Shown one piece after another: positions 1 through 7,908 of a stretch of 11,759 nt of DNA (position 1 is its first letter; every line of letters starts with the position of its first letter). The DNA is from a bacterium. GTDB taxonomy: Bacteria; Pseudomonadota; Gammaproteobacteria; Burkholderiales; Methylophilaceae. The notes under the pieces are model-generated. The model was given only the letters and a program-made list of their open reading frames with translations. It was not told the DNA's origin and searched no databases. The translations under genes were made by a program, and so were the position numbers. Location: positions 1 to 11,759 of the forward strand of contig DAIDAS010000459.1 in assembly GCA_027310505.1 (NCBI GenBank). Reading direction: 5' to 3'.

Positions 1-1773
1 GGCGAATACCGTGACGAACAGGTCGCCATGGGCATGCGCCGGCTAAGTATCATCGACCTGCAGGGTGGATGGCAGCCGCTCTATAACGAGGATAAGTCGC
101 TCGCCCTCATCATGAATGGCGAGATTTACAACTATGTCGAACTCACCGATGAACTGAAGCAGCGCGGGCATGTCTTTGCCACGCACAGCGATGGCGAGGT
201 CATCCTGCACCTGTACGAGGAGGAGCAGGAAGGTTGTCTGCGCCATCTGCGGGGTATGTTTGCTTTCGCCTTGGTGGATATTAACAAGGGGACGGTATTC
301 ATCGCACGTGACCGTATGGGCGAGAAGCCGCTCTACCTGCACCAGGCTGGAGACTCGCTCTATTTTGCGTCCGAGATGAAATCGCTGCTGGCGGCCGGCG
401 ACATCCCGTTCGAGCTCGACCCGGCCGCAATTAACGACTATTTTCATTACCAATATGTCCCCGAGCCGAAGACGCCGCTGAAGTCGGTACGCAAGCTACC
501 GCGTGCGCACTATCTCAAAATCGCGCTCGCAGACTGGAAGGTGGAGCAGCACAAATACTGGGATATGGAAGATGTTGCACCAGTCGAAGGGGACCCGGTC
601 GAGTTGGTGCGCAACGAACTGGACAAGGTGTGCGAACTGCTCATTCGCGCCGATGTGCCAGTGGGCGTAGCTTTGAGCGGCGGCCTCGATTCCAGCGCCA
701 TCGCGGCACTGGCTGCCAAGAAATATCCGGGCACCATGCATGCATTCAGCGTGGGCTATCCGGGACGCCCCGTGAACGACGAGCGCGATAACGCCAAGGC
801 ACTGGCCGACCTGCTGCAGATGCCGTTCCACGAGATCGAGCTTGAAACCGCCGACCTGGTGAAGAACTTCGAGCGGATGAACTTCCACCGTGACGACCCC
901 ATCGCCGATATCTCCGGCTTTGGCTATTACTCGGTGAACAAGACCGCGCGTGAGCATGGCATCCCGGTGCTGCTGCAGGGCCAGGGCGGTGATGAGGTGT
1001 TCTGGGGTTACCAGTGGGTTAAGGATGCCGCTGTGGCTACCGACAACCGTCCTGCAGTCAGGGAGCGAGGCACCTTCAAGCAGTTCATCAAGACCTCGTT
1101 GAAAGAACTGTTCGGCACCCGCCCGCCGACTGAGCCGGTAGTGAAGGGCTATCGCCCGGTGTTCCACGAACTTGCTCCTGACTTCCGCATGGCGCTGAGC
1201 GACATACGCAACTACTATACCGATGGTTTCATGCAGGCGCTGGGGGCTGCTTCCGCCTATGACCTGTTCACCTTCGATCAGCCGTGGAAACAATCCGACA
1301 TCCTGATCACCCGCCTGATCTGCGACACCTATCTGCTGGAGAACGGCATCGCCCAAGGCGACCGTCTCAGCATGGCCAATTCGGTCGAACTGCGCCTGCC
1401 ATTCGTGGACTACAAACTGGTCGAGTTGGTCATCGGCCTGCGCAAGACGCATGCAGCCGATCCCGATTACCTACGTTTCCCCAAGCCCTGGCTACGCGGT
1501 GCGATGCAGGGCATCCTGCCCGACTTTATCATCGACCGCCCGAAACAGGGCTTTGCACCGCCGGTCATCGAGTGGCACAACGAGCTGTTCAAGGCCTACG
1601 GCAGCTATCTGGATGGCGGCTACTTAGTGCAATCCGGCGTGCTGACGGAAGAGGCCGGTGCCGTGTTGGCGACGGGTGTGTTCCCGCGCGGTGCCATCGC
1701 GCCCATCTCGTTTAAGGCGCTGGTGCTGGAGATCTGGTGTCGCGAGATGAAGAAAATATCTGGTAATCGTTAA
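1..1773 (+). CDS. asnB: Asparagine synthase (glutamine-hydrolysing)-type amidotransferase, 5' end missing
   Basis: The frame is open from base 1 and the first nine codons (GEYRDEQVA) read straight into the ATG at 28, so the gene starts upstream and the nucleophilic Cys2 of the class II glutaminase domain lies outside the window. Visible glutaminase motifs include NGEIYNY, HSDGEVIL and RDRMGEKPLY. The synthetase domain follows with the ATP-pyrophosphatase P-loop SGGLDSS (nt 676-696), then SVELRLPFVD and a C-terminal RPKQGFAPP motif, both usual in the AsnB family. Roughly 590 residues are present and about 40 appear to be missing. The family makes asparagine from aspartate, glutamine and ATP. 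Homologues inside polysaccharide loci (WbpS-like) are proposed to amidate uronic acids, or other carboxylated sugars. Location in this cluster favours sugar amidation, but the sequence alone cannot choose. Its stop lies 2 bases before the next reading frame. Confidence 0.93.
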   Translation, partial: GEYRDEQVAMGMRRLSIIDLQGGWQPLYNEDKSLALIMNGEIYNYVELTDELKQRGHVFATHSDGEVILHLYEEEQEGCLRHLRGMFAFALVDINKGTVFIARDRMGEKPLYLHQAGDSLYFASEMKSLLAAGDIPFELDPAAINDYFHYQYVPEPKTPLKSVRKLPRAHYLKIALADWKVEQHKYWDMEDVAPVEGDPVELVRNELDKVCELLIRADVPVGVALSGGLDSSAIAALAAKKYPGTMHAFSVGYPGRPVNDERDNAKALADLLQMPFHEIELETADLVKNFERMNFHRDDPIADISGFGYYSVNKTAREHGIPVLLQGQGGDEVFWGYQWVKDAAVATDNRPAVRERGTFKQFIKTSLKELFGTRPPTEPVVKGYRPVFHELAPDFRMALSDIRNYYTDGFMQALGAASAYDLFTFDQPWKQSDILITRLICDTYLLENGIAQGDRLSMANSVELRLPFVDYKLVELVIGLRKTHAADPDYLRFPKPWLRGAMQGILPDFIIDRPKQGFAPPVIEWHNELFKAYGSYLDGGYLVQSGVLTEEAGAVLATGVFPRGAIAPISFKALVLEIWCREMKKISGNR

Positions 1774-1775
1774 TC

Positions 1776-2690
1776 ATGCAGAACTCGATCATCAGGTTGC
1801 GTTTGATCCCTCTGCATTGGTTGCTGATCTATTTGGGTTCGGCGACCTATTTATGTTCCCTCGCAATGGTGAATGCAGTGGGCGCAGCGGATAAGAACAT
1901 GCTTTCGGTCTTCATGATCGATGAGCTTGCCGTCTATGACGTTATCGATACGCATGCTTCATGCGGACCTCAGGCATTTTCTCGATCCGATACAACAAAT
2001 CTATGGTTACCTGTACCATTTTCTCAACGCTGTTGCGCTGACCTTTCTAAGACCGATCAATCACTTTGTCGGGTTGAGTCCGACAAAATTCGACATACTG
2101 GTTTTGCGTGAATTGAGTGCGATTTATTACCTGGTGCCGTTGATTGCATTGGCGTTCTTTCTGCCAGTTGCGGCAAATCTGGCCGGATGGCAAAAGGTCC
2201 TGTTGGGTTTGGCAATTCCTGTCATGACTTAGCAACTGATACATAATGTTTCGACAACCACCGTTTTGGCGGAGACGCAGTTCCACAAGGAGGAGAACAG
2301 TCCATCGATCGCCGTGTACCGCAAGATCGAACAGGCGTTGGGCAGCAAGATGCAACGGGTACATTTGGCATTCAGGGATCCTTATGCGTAGCTTCCCGCA
2401 ATCGATACGACGAAGGTCAATATGAAATGGGGATTGTCCAACTATGACGATATCCATGATGAAGAAGGTGGAGATGGAACGGTGGATATGGTTGTGCGGC
2501 AGAAGGACTACGTGAAGCGCTGCTCGAGCGAGGAGGACTGCGCAAATATATGGAATACATGAAGCAGGATTTCAACCAGAATGCCAGATGTATCGAGTTC
2601 TATTCGGACGCCGGAAATAGGAAGTTGAAAGGATTCAATTTCGTGACCGAGAGTGAGTTCGGAATGGTATTTGTCCGGTCTGGATTATGA
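1776..2690 (+). pseudogene. Decayed polytopic membrane protein, probable GT-C/GT39-like glycosyltransferase remnant
   Basis: An ATG at 1776 opens a frame with a hydrophobic segment followed by the acidic loop FMIDELAVYDVID, as in GT-C glycosyltransferases (a transmembrane helix, then an acidic extracytoplasmic loop). Near 1950 the sensible reading shifts to the +1 frame (RMLHADLRHFLDPIQQIYGY) and carries two or three more hydrophobic stretches up to an in-frame TAG at 2230-2232. The same frame continues past it with a soluble-looking segment (FHKEENSPSIAVYRKIEQAL), meets a second TAG at 2389-2391, and goes on to KDYVKR. Around 2518 the reading returns to the original frame (LLERGGLRKYMEYMKQDF) and ends at a TGA at 2688-2690. 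Summed, only about 300 residues remain, whereas such proteins usually have 450-600 residues and 8 or more helices. The central membrane region therefore seems deleted as well. Family assignment is by architecture only. Confidence 0.75.
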
Positions 2691-2714
2691 GCTTGCGCAT
2701 GATTCGAGAAACTA

Positions 2715-4565
2715 ATGCAGACCTTTCAACGGTCTGACATTGGCACATATTGCTCGCAAATGAACCGCACTCATTGCAATCGCCTGGAAGACTGGCTAAC
2801 ACAATACCCGGGACTAACCGCCTTCGTATTATCGGTGTTGATGCTCGCGCCCTTCGTGCCAATGGGAATGGACGTGACCGACCCGGGATTCCATCTGGCC
2901 AACCAGTTGATGGTTGGTCGCATCGGATTGGCATACATCGTGGAACAGCCTTATTGGTGGTTCTCCGATGTGATAGGCTGGTGGTGGTTGTCGGTGACAG
3001 AACCCATGCATCTGGGGTTGCTGGGCGCACATGTCGGCGGCATCCTGCTTTTTGCCGCCAGTGCCGCGATCGCGGCCAGGATCGTTTCCCGGCACGTGCT
3101 GGCACATTGGCTGGTGCCGCTCAGCGTGCTTTGCGTGGCGCCGTTTTTCTCCAGTTTCCTCTCGCTCATCAGTTACGACTCGGTACCGGCATTTTTGTGC
3201 CTGGTCGGACTCTATCTGTATCTTGAGGCCGCGTTCCGGTACGAGCAGGGCTGGGCGCTCTGTGTATGGTCGTTTGCTGCAGGAGGAACCTTCTTCCTCC
3301 TGCTGTTGGCCAGGTTGCCGTCCTTGACCGTGGTGGTGATTCCGCTGTGCACCGTGATCGCGGCAGCGGTGATAGACAAGCGGCATTTGCGAGCTGCGTT
3401 CATGGCAAGCTCCATCGTCTATTCCGTAATGCTTGTCCTATCATTGGTCTTCTATCTGTATCTGTTACATTCTGGCCTGTGGGCTAGGATATTGGCTTAT
3501 CAGCCGCTGGATACTCATTACACGACAGACTTTGTGTTCTCTGTTATCAAGGCTCAGTGGTCACTAGTCGGGCAATGGGTCATGTGGTTCGGTTTGCCTT
3601 TGGTGGCTTTGTTTGTAGCATTGCTGTTAAGATCAAAGCGGTATGTGCGAAAGGCCTTTCCGGTTCTTGTTGCATTTGTGCTGGCAAGTTATGCCTGGGT
3701 CAGCTATCGCAGCCAACTACAAGACATCCTTGCGGGGACGCTGAATCATATCTTGTTCATGTCCTTGCTGTTATGCGCAACAGTCCTTGCTGTAGTTCAA
3801 GTGTGTCAGGACCATGAAGCTCAGTCACGGTCTCTGTTATTCCGCAGCATCGTCATCACCCTTGCGGCCCTCGCTCTGCCCACCGTTGTCAGCGCAGGTT
3901 CATCTGCAGGTATTGCCAAGCTCCAGTTTGGCGGCTATTTGATCCCGCCGCTTGCCGTAGCGCTGCTAATCCTGACTGGGCGTTTGTACGGAGGCATGAG
4001 CCAGAAGGCCTTGGGTTTCTTGGGTGGCGCCATGACTTTCCTGGCGTTCCTGTTCTCGTTGCACCACCTTTATGCTAATGGGGTATTCCGGGATGACCCT
4101 GACCGGCAGCGACTGACCCAGTCCATGAACGTACCCAGATTGGCAGGTATCCGTACCACGCCGGAGCGTGCGCAAAGTATCGATACATTGTACGAAGCCT
4201 TGATTGCCAGACTGACCCCGCCGGGCGCAACGGTGTTGGTGTATCGCGAGGCACCCCTGGTGCATTATCTGATTGATGATCTGCCTTTCAATAATTGGAT
4301 ATGGGTCGATACCCTGCCTTTAAGCGAGATTGAACGTGGCTTGCAGAAGATGTGCGACGATGTTGGCGCGCCCTATCTGGTGGTGCGTGCGTTGGAACCG
4401 ACAGGCAACCCAATCTGGGGTGGCAAGCCTCACATCGAGAGTTTCGCGCCACCCTGGCAGGTCGAGAAGTATGAGGCGATCGACAAAGCGGCGGCAACTT
4501 GCGGTTTCCAATCCGTTTGGAAAAATGTGGATTTTGAGATATTGATGAGGGCCGGGACGCATTAA
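2715..4565 (+). CDS. Polytopic inner-membrane protein, putative GT-C-fold glycosyltransferase
   Basis: This 616-residue protein has about 13 hydrophobic segments, roughly at residues 33-50, 97-121, 129-150, 157-173, 184-220 (two), 229-250, 287-305, 313-330, 343-361, 378-396, 408-423 and 433-450. A soluble C-terminal domain of about 160 residues follows. The first helix leads into an acidic loop, GMDVTDPGFH (residues 51-60), at the place where GT-C enzymes carry catalytic acidic residues. An aromatic-rich stretch, PYWWFSDVIGWWWL (79-92), comes next. No specific family is recognised. A polyprenyl-phosphate-sugar-dependent transferase acting on the periplasmic side is inferred from layout and context. 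The start could be ATG 2715 or ATG 2760 (residue 16, MNRTHC); neither has a strong ribosome binding site. It lies just after a decayed gene of similar architecture. Confidence 0.85.
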   Translation: MQTFQRSDIGTYCSQMNRTHCNRLEDWLTQYPGLTAFVLSVLMLAPFVPMGMDVTDPGFHLANQLMVGRIGLAYIVEQPYWWFSDVIGWWWLSVTEPMHLGLLGAHVGGILLFAASAAIAARIVSRHVLAHWLVPLSVLCVAPFFSSFLSLISYDSVPAFLCLVGLYLYLEAAFRYEQGWALCVWSFAAGGTFFLLLLARLPSLTVVVIPLCTVIAAAVIDKRHLRAAFMASSIVYSVMLVLSLVFYLYLLHSGLWARILAYQPLDTHYTTDFVFSVIKAQWSLVGQWVMWFGLPLVALFVALLLRSKRYVRKAFPVLVAFVLASYAWVSYRSQLQDILAGTLNHILFMSLLLCATVLAVVQVCQDHEAQSRSLLFRSIVITLAALALPTVVSAGSSAGIAKLQFGGYLIPPLAVALLILTGRLYGGMSQKALGFLGGAMTFLAFLFSLHHLYANGVFRDDPDRQRLTQSMNVPRLAGIRTTPERAQSIDTLYEALIARLTPPGATVLVYREAPLVHYLIDDLPFNNWIWVDTLPLSEIERGLQKMCDDVGAPYLVVRALEPTGNPIWGGKPHIESFAPPWQVEKYEAIDKAAATCGFQSVWKNVDFEILMRAGTH

Positions 4566-4598
4566 GCGGTCGACCGATACACGAGGTAGTTTGACAAC

Positions 4599-5348
4599 AT
4601 GAGCAACCACAATCCGTTCGCCAATCTGGGTTTTGAGGACTTCAAGCGCCTTGCCCAGGACGAATCGCTGTCCAAGTTCGAGCGTATCGGCTTTCCCGAT
4701 AGCTATCGCAAGGGGCAGGAAGAGAACATATTCTCCGATATCCGCAGCAAGCTAAGCCTGTTGGAGGCGCAGGACATGACCGTGCTCGATATCGGCCCTG
4801 GTTGCAGCGAGTTGCCAGTGATGCTCATCGAGCTTTGCCGTGCCCACCGGCACCAGTTGCACCTCATTGATAGCGCTGAGATGCTGGGGCTCCTGCCGGA
4901 GGCGCCCTTCATCCAAAAAACGGCTGCGCTCTATCCCAACTGCCCGGAGACCATCGAGGGCCTACGCGGCAAGGTGGATGCGATCCTGTGCTACAGCGTC
5001 CTGCATTACATCCTGGTAGATACCGCTTTCTTTCGTTTCCTGGATGTGTCGCTGTCGCTTCTGGCTCCAGGCGGGCAGATGCTGATCGGCGACATCCCTA
5101 ATATATCCAAACGCAAACGCTTCTTTGCCTGCGAGACCGGGGTCAGATTTCATCAGGATTTCATGAAGACGACAGAGCGCCCGCAGGTGGAGTACAACAA
5201 AATCGAGCACGACCAGATCGACGACGCAGTGGTGTTCGCGCTTCTGCAGCGTGCGCGGGCACAGGGCTTCGATGCCTATGTGTTGCCACAGGCAGCCAAT
5301 CTGCCGATGGCGAACCGGCGGGAAGACATCCTGATCACCCGACCATAG
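4599..5348 (+). CDS. Class I SAM-dependent methyltransferase
   Basis: The 249-residue soluble protein has the Rossmann-type methyltransferase motifs in order. Motif I is VLDIGPGCSE (residues 62-71). The acidic end of strand 2, LHLIDSAEM, holds Asp91, the likely ribose-hydroxyl contact. Strand 4 is DAILCYSVLHYI (127-138), and a post-motif III segment LLAPGGQMLIGD (154-165) follows. The glycine-rich loop is GPGCSE, slightly divergent from GxGxG but common among methyltransferases. A Shine-Dalgarno-like GAGGT at 4583-4587 lies 11 bases before the ATG. The gene is separated from the membrane-protein gene by 33 bases, and its stop overlaps the ribosome binding site of the next gene. The substrate is unknown; a sugar hydroxyl or a precursor of the polysaccharide is the contextual guess. 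Confidence 0.88.
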   Translation: MSNHNPFANLGFEDFKRLAQDESLSKFERIGFPDSYRKGQEENIFSDIRSKLSLLEAQDMTVLDIGPGCSELPVMLIELCRAHRHQLHLIDSAEMLGLLPEAPFIQKTAALYPNCPETIEGLRGKVDAILCYSVLHYILVDTAFFRFLDVSLSLLAPGGQMLIGDIPNISKRKRFFACETGVRFHQDFMKTTERPQVEYNKIEHDQIDDAVVFALLQRARAQGFDAYVLPQAANLPMANRREDILITRP

Positions 5349-5354
5349 GGAGAG
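5347..5354 (+). promoter_or_regulatory. Ribosome binding site deciding the start at 5358
   Basis: The purine-rich AGGGAGAG overlaps the TAG stop of the upstream methyltransferase. Its GGAG core (5349-5352) is 5 bases before ATG 5358 but only 2 bases before the in-frame TTG at 5355, so the ATG is the better start. Confidence 0.6.
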
Positions 5355-5357
5355 TTG

Positions 5358-6029
5358 ATGAGCAAAAAATTAGTGATTATTGGTGATTCTGCCTTCGCAG
5401 AAGTGGCATATGAATGCTTTACCCACGACTCGGACTACGAGGTAATGGGTTTTGCAGTAGAGGCAGCCTATCTCAGCAAGAAAGAACTGTTCGGACTGCC
5501 TGTCGTGCCATTTGAGCAGATCGAGGAGCATTTCGATCCGGGCGAAGTTTTTTTCTATGCGGCACTAGTATATTCGCAGCTCAATCGGCTGCGGACACGG
5601 TTGTATCAGGCGGCAAAGGCAAAGGGTTACATGCCAGCCAGCTATATCAGCAGCCGGGCCTTTGTCTGGCATAACGTTGAACTCGGCGAGCATTGTTTCA
5701 TATTCGAGGACAACACTCTGCAGCCGTTTGTTAGGATCGGCGATAACGTGGTGCTCTGGAGCGGCAATCACATCGGGCATCACTCGGTCATACAGGATAA
5801 CTGTTTCGTTGCATCTCACGTGGTGATCTCCGGATTCTGCAACATCGGGCGGAACACGTTCATCGGAGTGAATGCGACGCTGGCGAACAACATCACTGTT
5901 GGAGAAGACAATTGGGTTGGAATCGGCGTAACCATTGTTCGCGATACTGAGCCCAATCAACTCTTTAAGGGGGAGCAGCCCGAAGCAGCCAAGGTGTCTG
6001 CAACACGCTTTTTCAAGGTGAAAGAATGA
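5358..6029 (+). CDS. PglD/NeuD-like left-handed beta-helix acyltransferase
   Basis: The 223-residue product begins with a small Rossmann-like half (KLVIIGDSAFAEVAYE, residues 4-19), as in the sugar-binding N-terminal domain of PglD/NeuD enzymes. From about residue 95 hexapeptide repeats build a left-handed beta-helix (VELGEHCFIFEDN, VRIGDNVVLWSG, CNIGRNTFIGVNATL, ITVGEDNWVGIG). The histidine cluster NHIGHHSV (137-144) sits where PglD has its catalytic His, with His-His in place of the more usual His-acidic pair. Family members use acetyl-CoA to acetylate an amino or hydroxyl group of a nucleotide sugar or sialic acid. Together with the FdtA and FdtB homologues downstream, it is a candidate 3-N-acetyltransferase, although typical FdtC/QdtC enzymes lack the N-terminal half. 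Its stop overlaps the next start by ATGA. Confidence 0.88.
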   Translation: MSKKLVIIGDSAFAEVAYECFTHDSDYEVMGFAVEAAYLSKKELFGLPVVPFEQIEEHFDPGEVFFYAALVYSQLNRLRTRLYQAAKAKGYMPASYISSRAFVWHNVELGEHCFIFEDNTLQPFVRIGDNVVLWSGNHIGHHSVIQDNCFVASHVVISGFCNIGRNTFIGVNATLANNITVGEDNWVGIGVTIVRDTEPNQLFKGEQPEAAKVSATRFFKVKE

Positions 6030-6949
6030 AGTGGCGAAAATTAGGAGTGGTTTGGAATCCTGACGGCAAAAATAGTTGGGCGAAAACGCATGCAATGGGG
6101 CCAACGCCATTCAAATTGAGTGATGGAGTCATTCGTGTTTTCCTTACAAGTTTGGATGAGATGGGGCGGGGGCGCCCTATGTATGTTGATGTTTCTGCGC
6201 AGAATCCGATGCAAGTTCTTGATGTTTCGAGCAGTGCGTTGATGGATATTGGCCAGCCGGGAACATTTGATGATAACGGACTCATGCCGATCAGTATCGT
6301 ACAGACAGAACCGGATACTTTGTTCATGTATTACGCCGGCTTTGAATTGTGTACGTACGTTCGCTATAGAATTTTTTCTGGCTTGGCAATAAGCAAGGAT
6401 GGAGGCAAGAGCTTCCAGCGATATAGCAAAGTTCCAATACTAGACAGAACAGATAAGGAGTTATATTTCCGAGGTGGGCCATTCGCAATCTGGGATGATG
6501 GTTTATTCAAACTTTGGTATGTCGCAGGTAACGAATGGACAGACCTGAATGGCAAGCCGATGCCCGTCTACGATTTGCGCTATCAAGAATCAAAGGACGG
6601 TATCCATTGGGCAGATGAAGGCCGGCTATCGATGGCGATCACAGGAGAGGATGAGCATGGGTTCGGTCGCCCGTGGGTGGTGAAACGTGGCCCCGATGAT
6701 TATCAACTTTTTTATTCGATACGCCGCCGTTCTTATGCGGCATATCGATTGGGATACGCCGAGTCGAGCGATGGAATCAATTGGGTACGCAAGGACGATC
6801 AGATGGGGCTGGATGTATCGCCAGAGGGATTCGATTCTGAGGCAATCATGTATTCGGCCGTGATAGTCGTAGGTGATAAGACTTATTGTTTCTATAATGG
6901 AAACAATTTCGGCGAGCAGGGTTTCGGTGTGGCGGAGTTGATCGCGTGA
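6026..6949 (+). CDS. Glycosidase-like beta-propeller protein (GH43/GH32/GH130-like fold)
   Basis: The 307-residue protein has the repeating blade signature of five-bladed glycosidase propellers. Related segments recur as LAISKDGGKSF (120-130), YQESKDGIHW (187-196) and YAESSDGINW (245-254), each resembling the S-DG--W turn of such enzymes. Other family-like stretches are HAMGPTPFKL, FDDNGLMPISIV, YFRGGPFAIWDDG, GFGRPWVVK and EGFDSEAIMYSA, which carry several acidic residues that could be catalytic. No signal peptide or membrane segment is present, so it should be cytoplasmic, which is odd for a hydrolase of surface glycans. Similar proteins appear in O-antigen loci as uncharacterised glycosidase-like proteins; hydrolase, phosphorylase or non-catalytic roles are all possible. 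It overlaps both neighbours by 4 bases (ATGA and GTGA), implying translational coupling. The ribosome binding site is AAGGTGA at 6015-6021. Confidence 0.8.
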   Translation: MKWRKLGVVWNPDGKNSWAKTHAMGPTPFKLSDGVIRVFLTSLDEMGRGRPMYVDVSAQNPMQVLDVSSSALMDIGQPGTFDDNGLMPISIVQTEPDTLFMYYAGFELCTYVRYRIFSGLAISKDGGKSFQRYSKVPILDRTDKELYFRGGPFAIWDDGLFKLWYVAGNEWTDLNGKPMPVYDLRYQESKDGIHWADEGRLSMAITGEDEHGFGRPWVVKRGPDDYQLFYSIRRRSYAAYRLGYAESSDGINWVRKDDQMGLDVSPEGFDSEAIMYSAVIVVGDKTYCFYNGNNFGEQGFGVAELIA

Positions 6950-7908
6950 CCATCGAGATCATTCCTTACGACGATACATTTGCATCTGCGTGGGACACTT
7001 TCTGTGCCGGCGCGCCGAATTCGACCATTCTGCAAACGCGTCGCTTTCTTGGATATCACGGTGATCGTTTCAAGGATGCATCGTTGATAGTCATGGAGTC
7101 GGGCAAGTTGGCAGGAGTCTTCCCGGCTGCGCAATCCTTATCAGATCCCCAATCGGTCATCAGCCATCCCGGGGTCACTTATGGCGGGATTGTGCACCAT
7201 GGGCGGCTTGGCGGGTTGCGGATGATTGAAACATTGACGGATATCGCTGCGTGGTATGTTAAGTCAGGATATCGCCGTCTACAGTACAAGGCCGTTCCAC
7301 ATATTTACGCCAGCCAGCCATCACAGGACGATCTTTATGCGTTGTTCCGGTTGGGCGCACAACGGGTGCGTTGTGATTTGTCATGCTCGATCGAATTGTC
7401 AAACCGTCGTCCGCTCAGCGAGCGCAGAAGGCGAGGTTTGAAAAAGGCTCAGGCTGCGGTGATCCTGTCGAGCGATCCAATGCTGCTAGGTGAGTTGTGG
7501 GCTATCCTTTCCCAGAACTTGGCGCGTAAGCACGATGCGAGTCCAGTGCATTCTCTGGAAGAAATTTCTATGTTGCGAGAACTGTTTCCCCAACAGATCA
7601 TGATTCGTTGCGCCCTGATAGAAGGGGCGGTCGAAGCTGGGGTGCTTTTCTTCAATTCACCTACTGTCTGGCATGCCCAATATATTGCTGCAAGTGAGGC
7701 TGCCTATGCGGTGTCAGCGTTGGACGCTGTGTTCGATGCCGCTATTATTGAGGCGCGACAAGCAGGAGCGCGATATTTTGATTTTGGCACCAGCAATGAG
7801 GATGGAGGCAAGGTGCTAAACGATGGACTGTACCGTTTCAAATCGGAGTTCGGCGGCGGCGGTGTCGCACACGAGTTCTATGATTTGGAGTTGATGAATG
7901 AACGTTAA
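6946..7908 (+). CDS. FemAB-like / GNAT-fold acyltransferase
   Basis: The 320-residue protein resembles the GNAT-type proteins of the FemAB-related group. The N-terminal half contains STILQTRRFLGYHGDRF (26-42) and KLAGVFPAA (54-62), where family members have a short query motif followed by a 'G.l.gv.p' strand. A basic linker NRRPLSERRRRGLKKAQ (153-169) precedes the second GNAT-like half. That half ends with the family's C-terminal pattern ARYFDFGTSNEDGG (275-288) and GLYRFKSEFGGG (294-305). These enzymes transfer acyl or aminoacyl groups, some from aminoacyl-tRNA; the substrate here is unknown. It could acylate an amino sugar made by the neighbouring FdtA/FdtB pair. Translation starts at GTG 6946 within a GTGA overlap, with GGAG at 6934-6937. 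It overlaps the next gene by 11 bases. Confidence 0.8.
   Translation: MTIEIIPYDDTFASAWDTFCAGAPNSTILQTRRFLGYHGDRFKDASLIVMESGKLAGVFPAAQSLSDPQSVISHPGVTYGGIVHHGRLGGLRMIETLTDIAAWYVKSGYRRLQYKAVPHIYASQPSQDDLYALFRLGAQRVRCDLSCSIELSNRRPLSERRRRGLKKAQAAVILSSDPMLLGELWAILSQNLARKHDASPVHSLEEISMLRELFPQQIMIRCALIEGAVEAGVLFFNSPTVWHAQYIAASEAAYAVSALDAVFDAAIIEARQAGARYFDFGTSNEDGGKVLNDGLYRFKSEFGGGGVAHEFYDLELMNER

Noticed and set aside
496..1452. Long open frame on the minus strand (318 codons) across the amidotransferase gene
   Set aside because: It lies wholly antisense to a gene with clear AsnB motifs; its translation shows no family motifs and such frames are common opposite GC-rich genes.
1776..2111. A stand-alone 111-residue small protein
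   Set aside because: The second half after about 1950 is low-quality translation, while the +1 frame continues the hydrophobic protein. It is better read as the first piece of a frameshifted gene.
2047..2457. Minus-strand frame opposite the decayed gene
   Set aside because: It has no recognisable motifs, and the plus-strand pieces form a coherent membrane-protein remnant.
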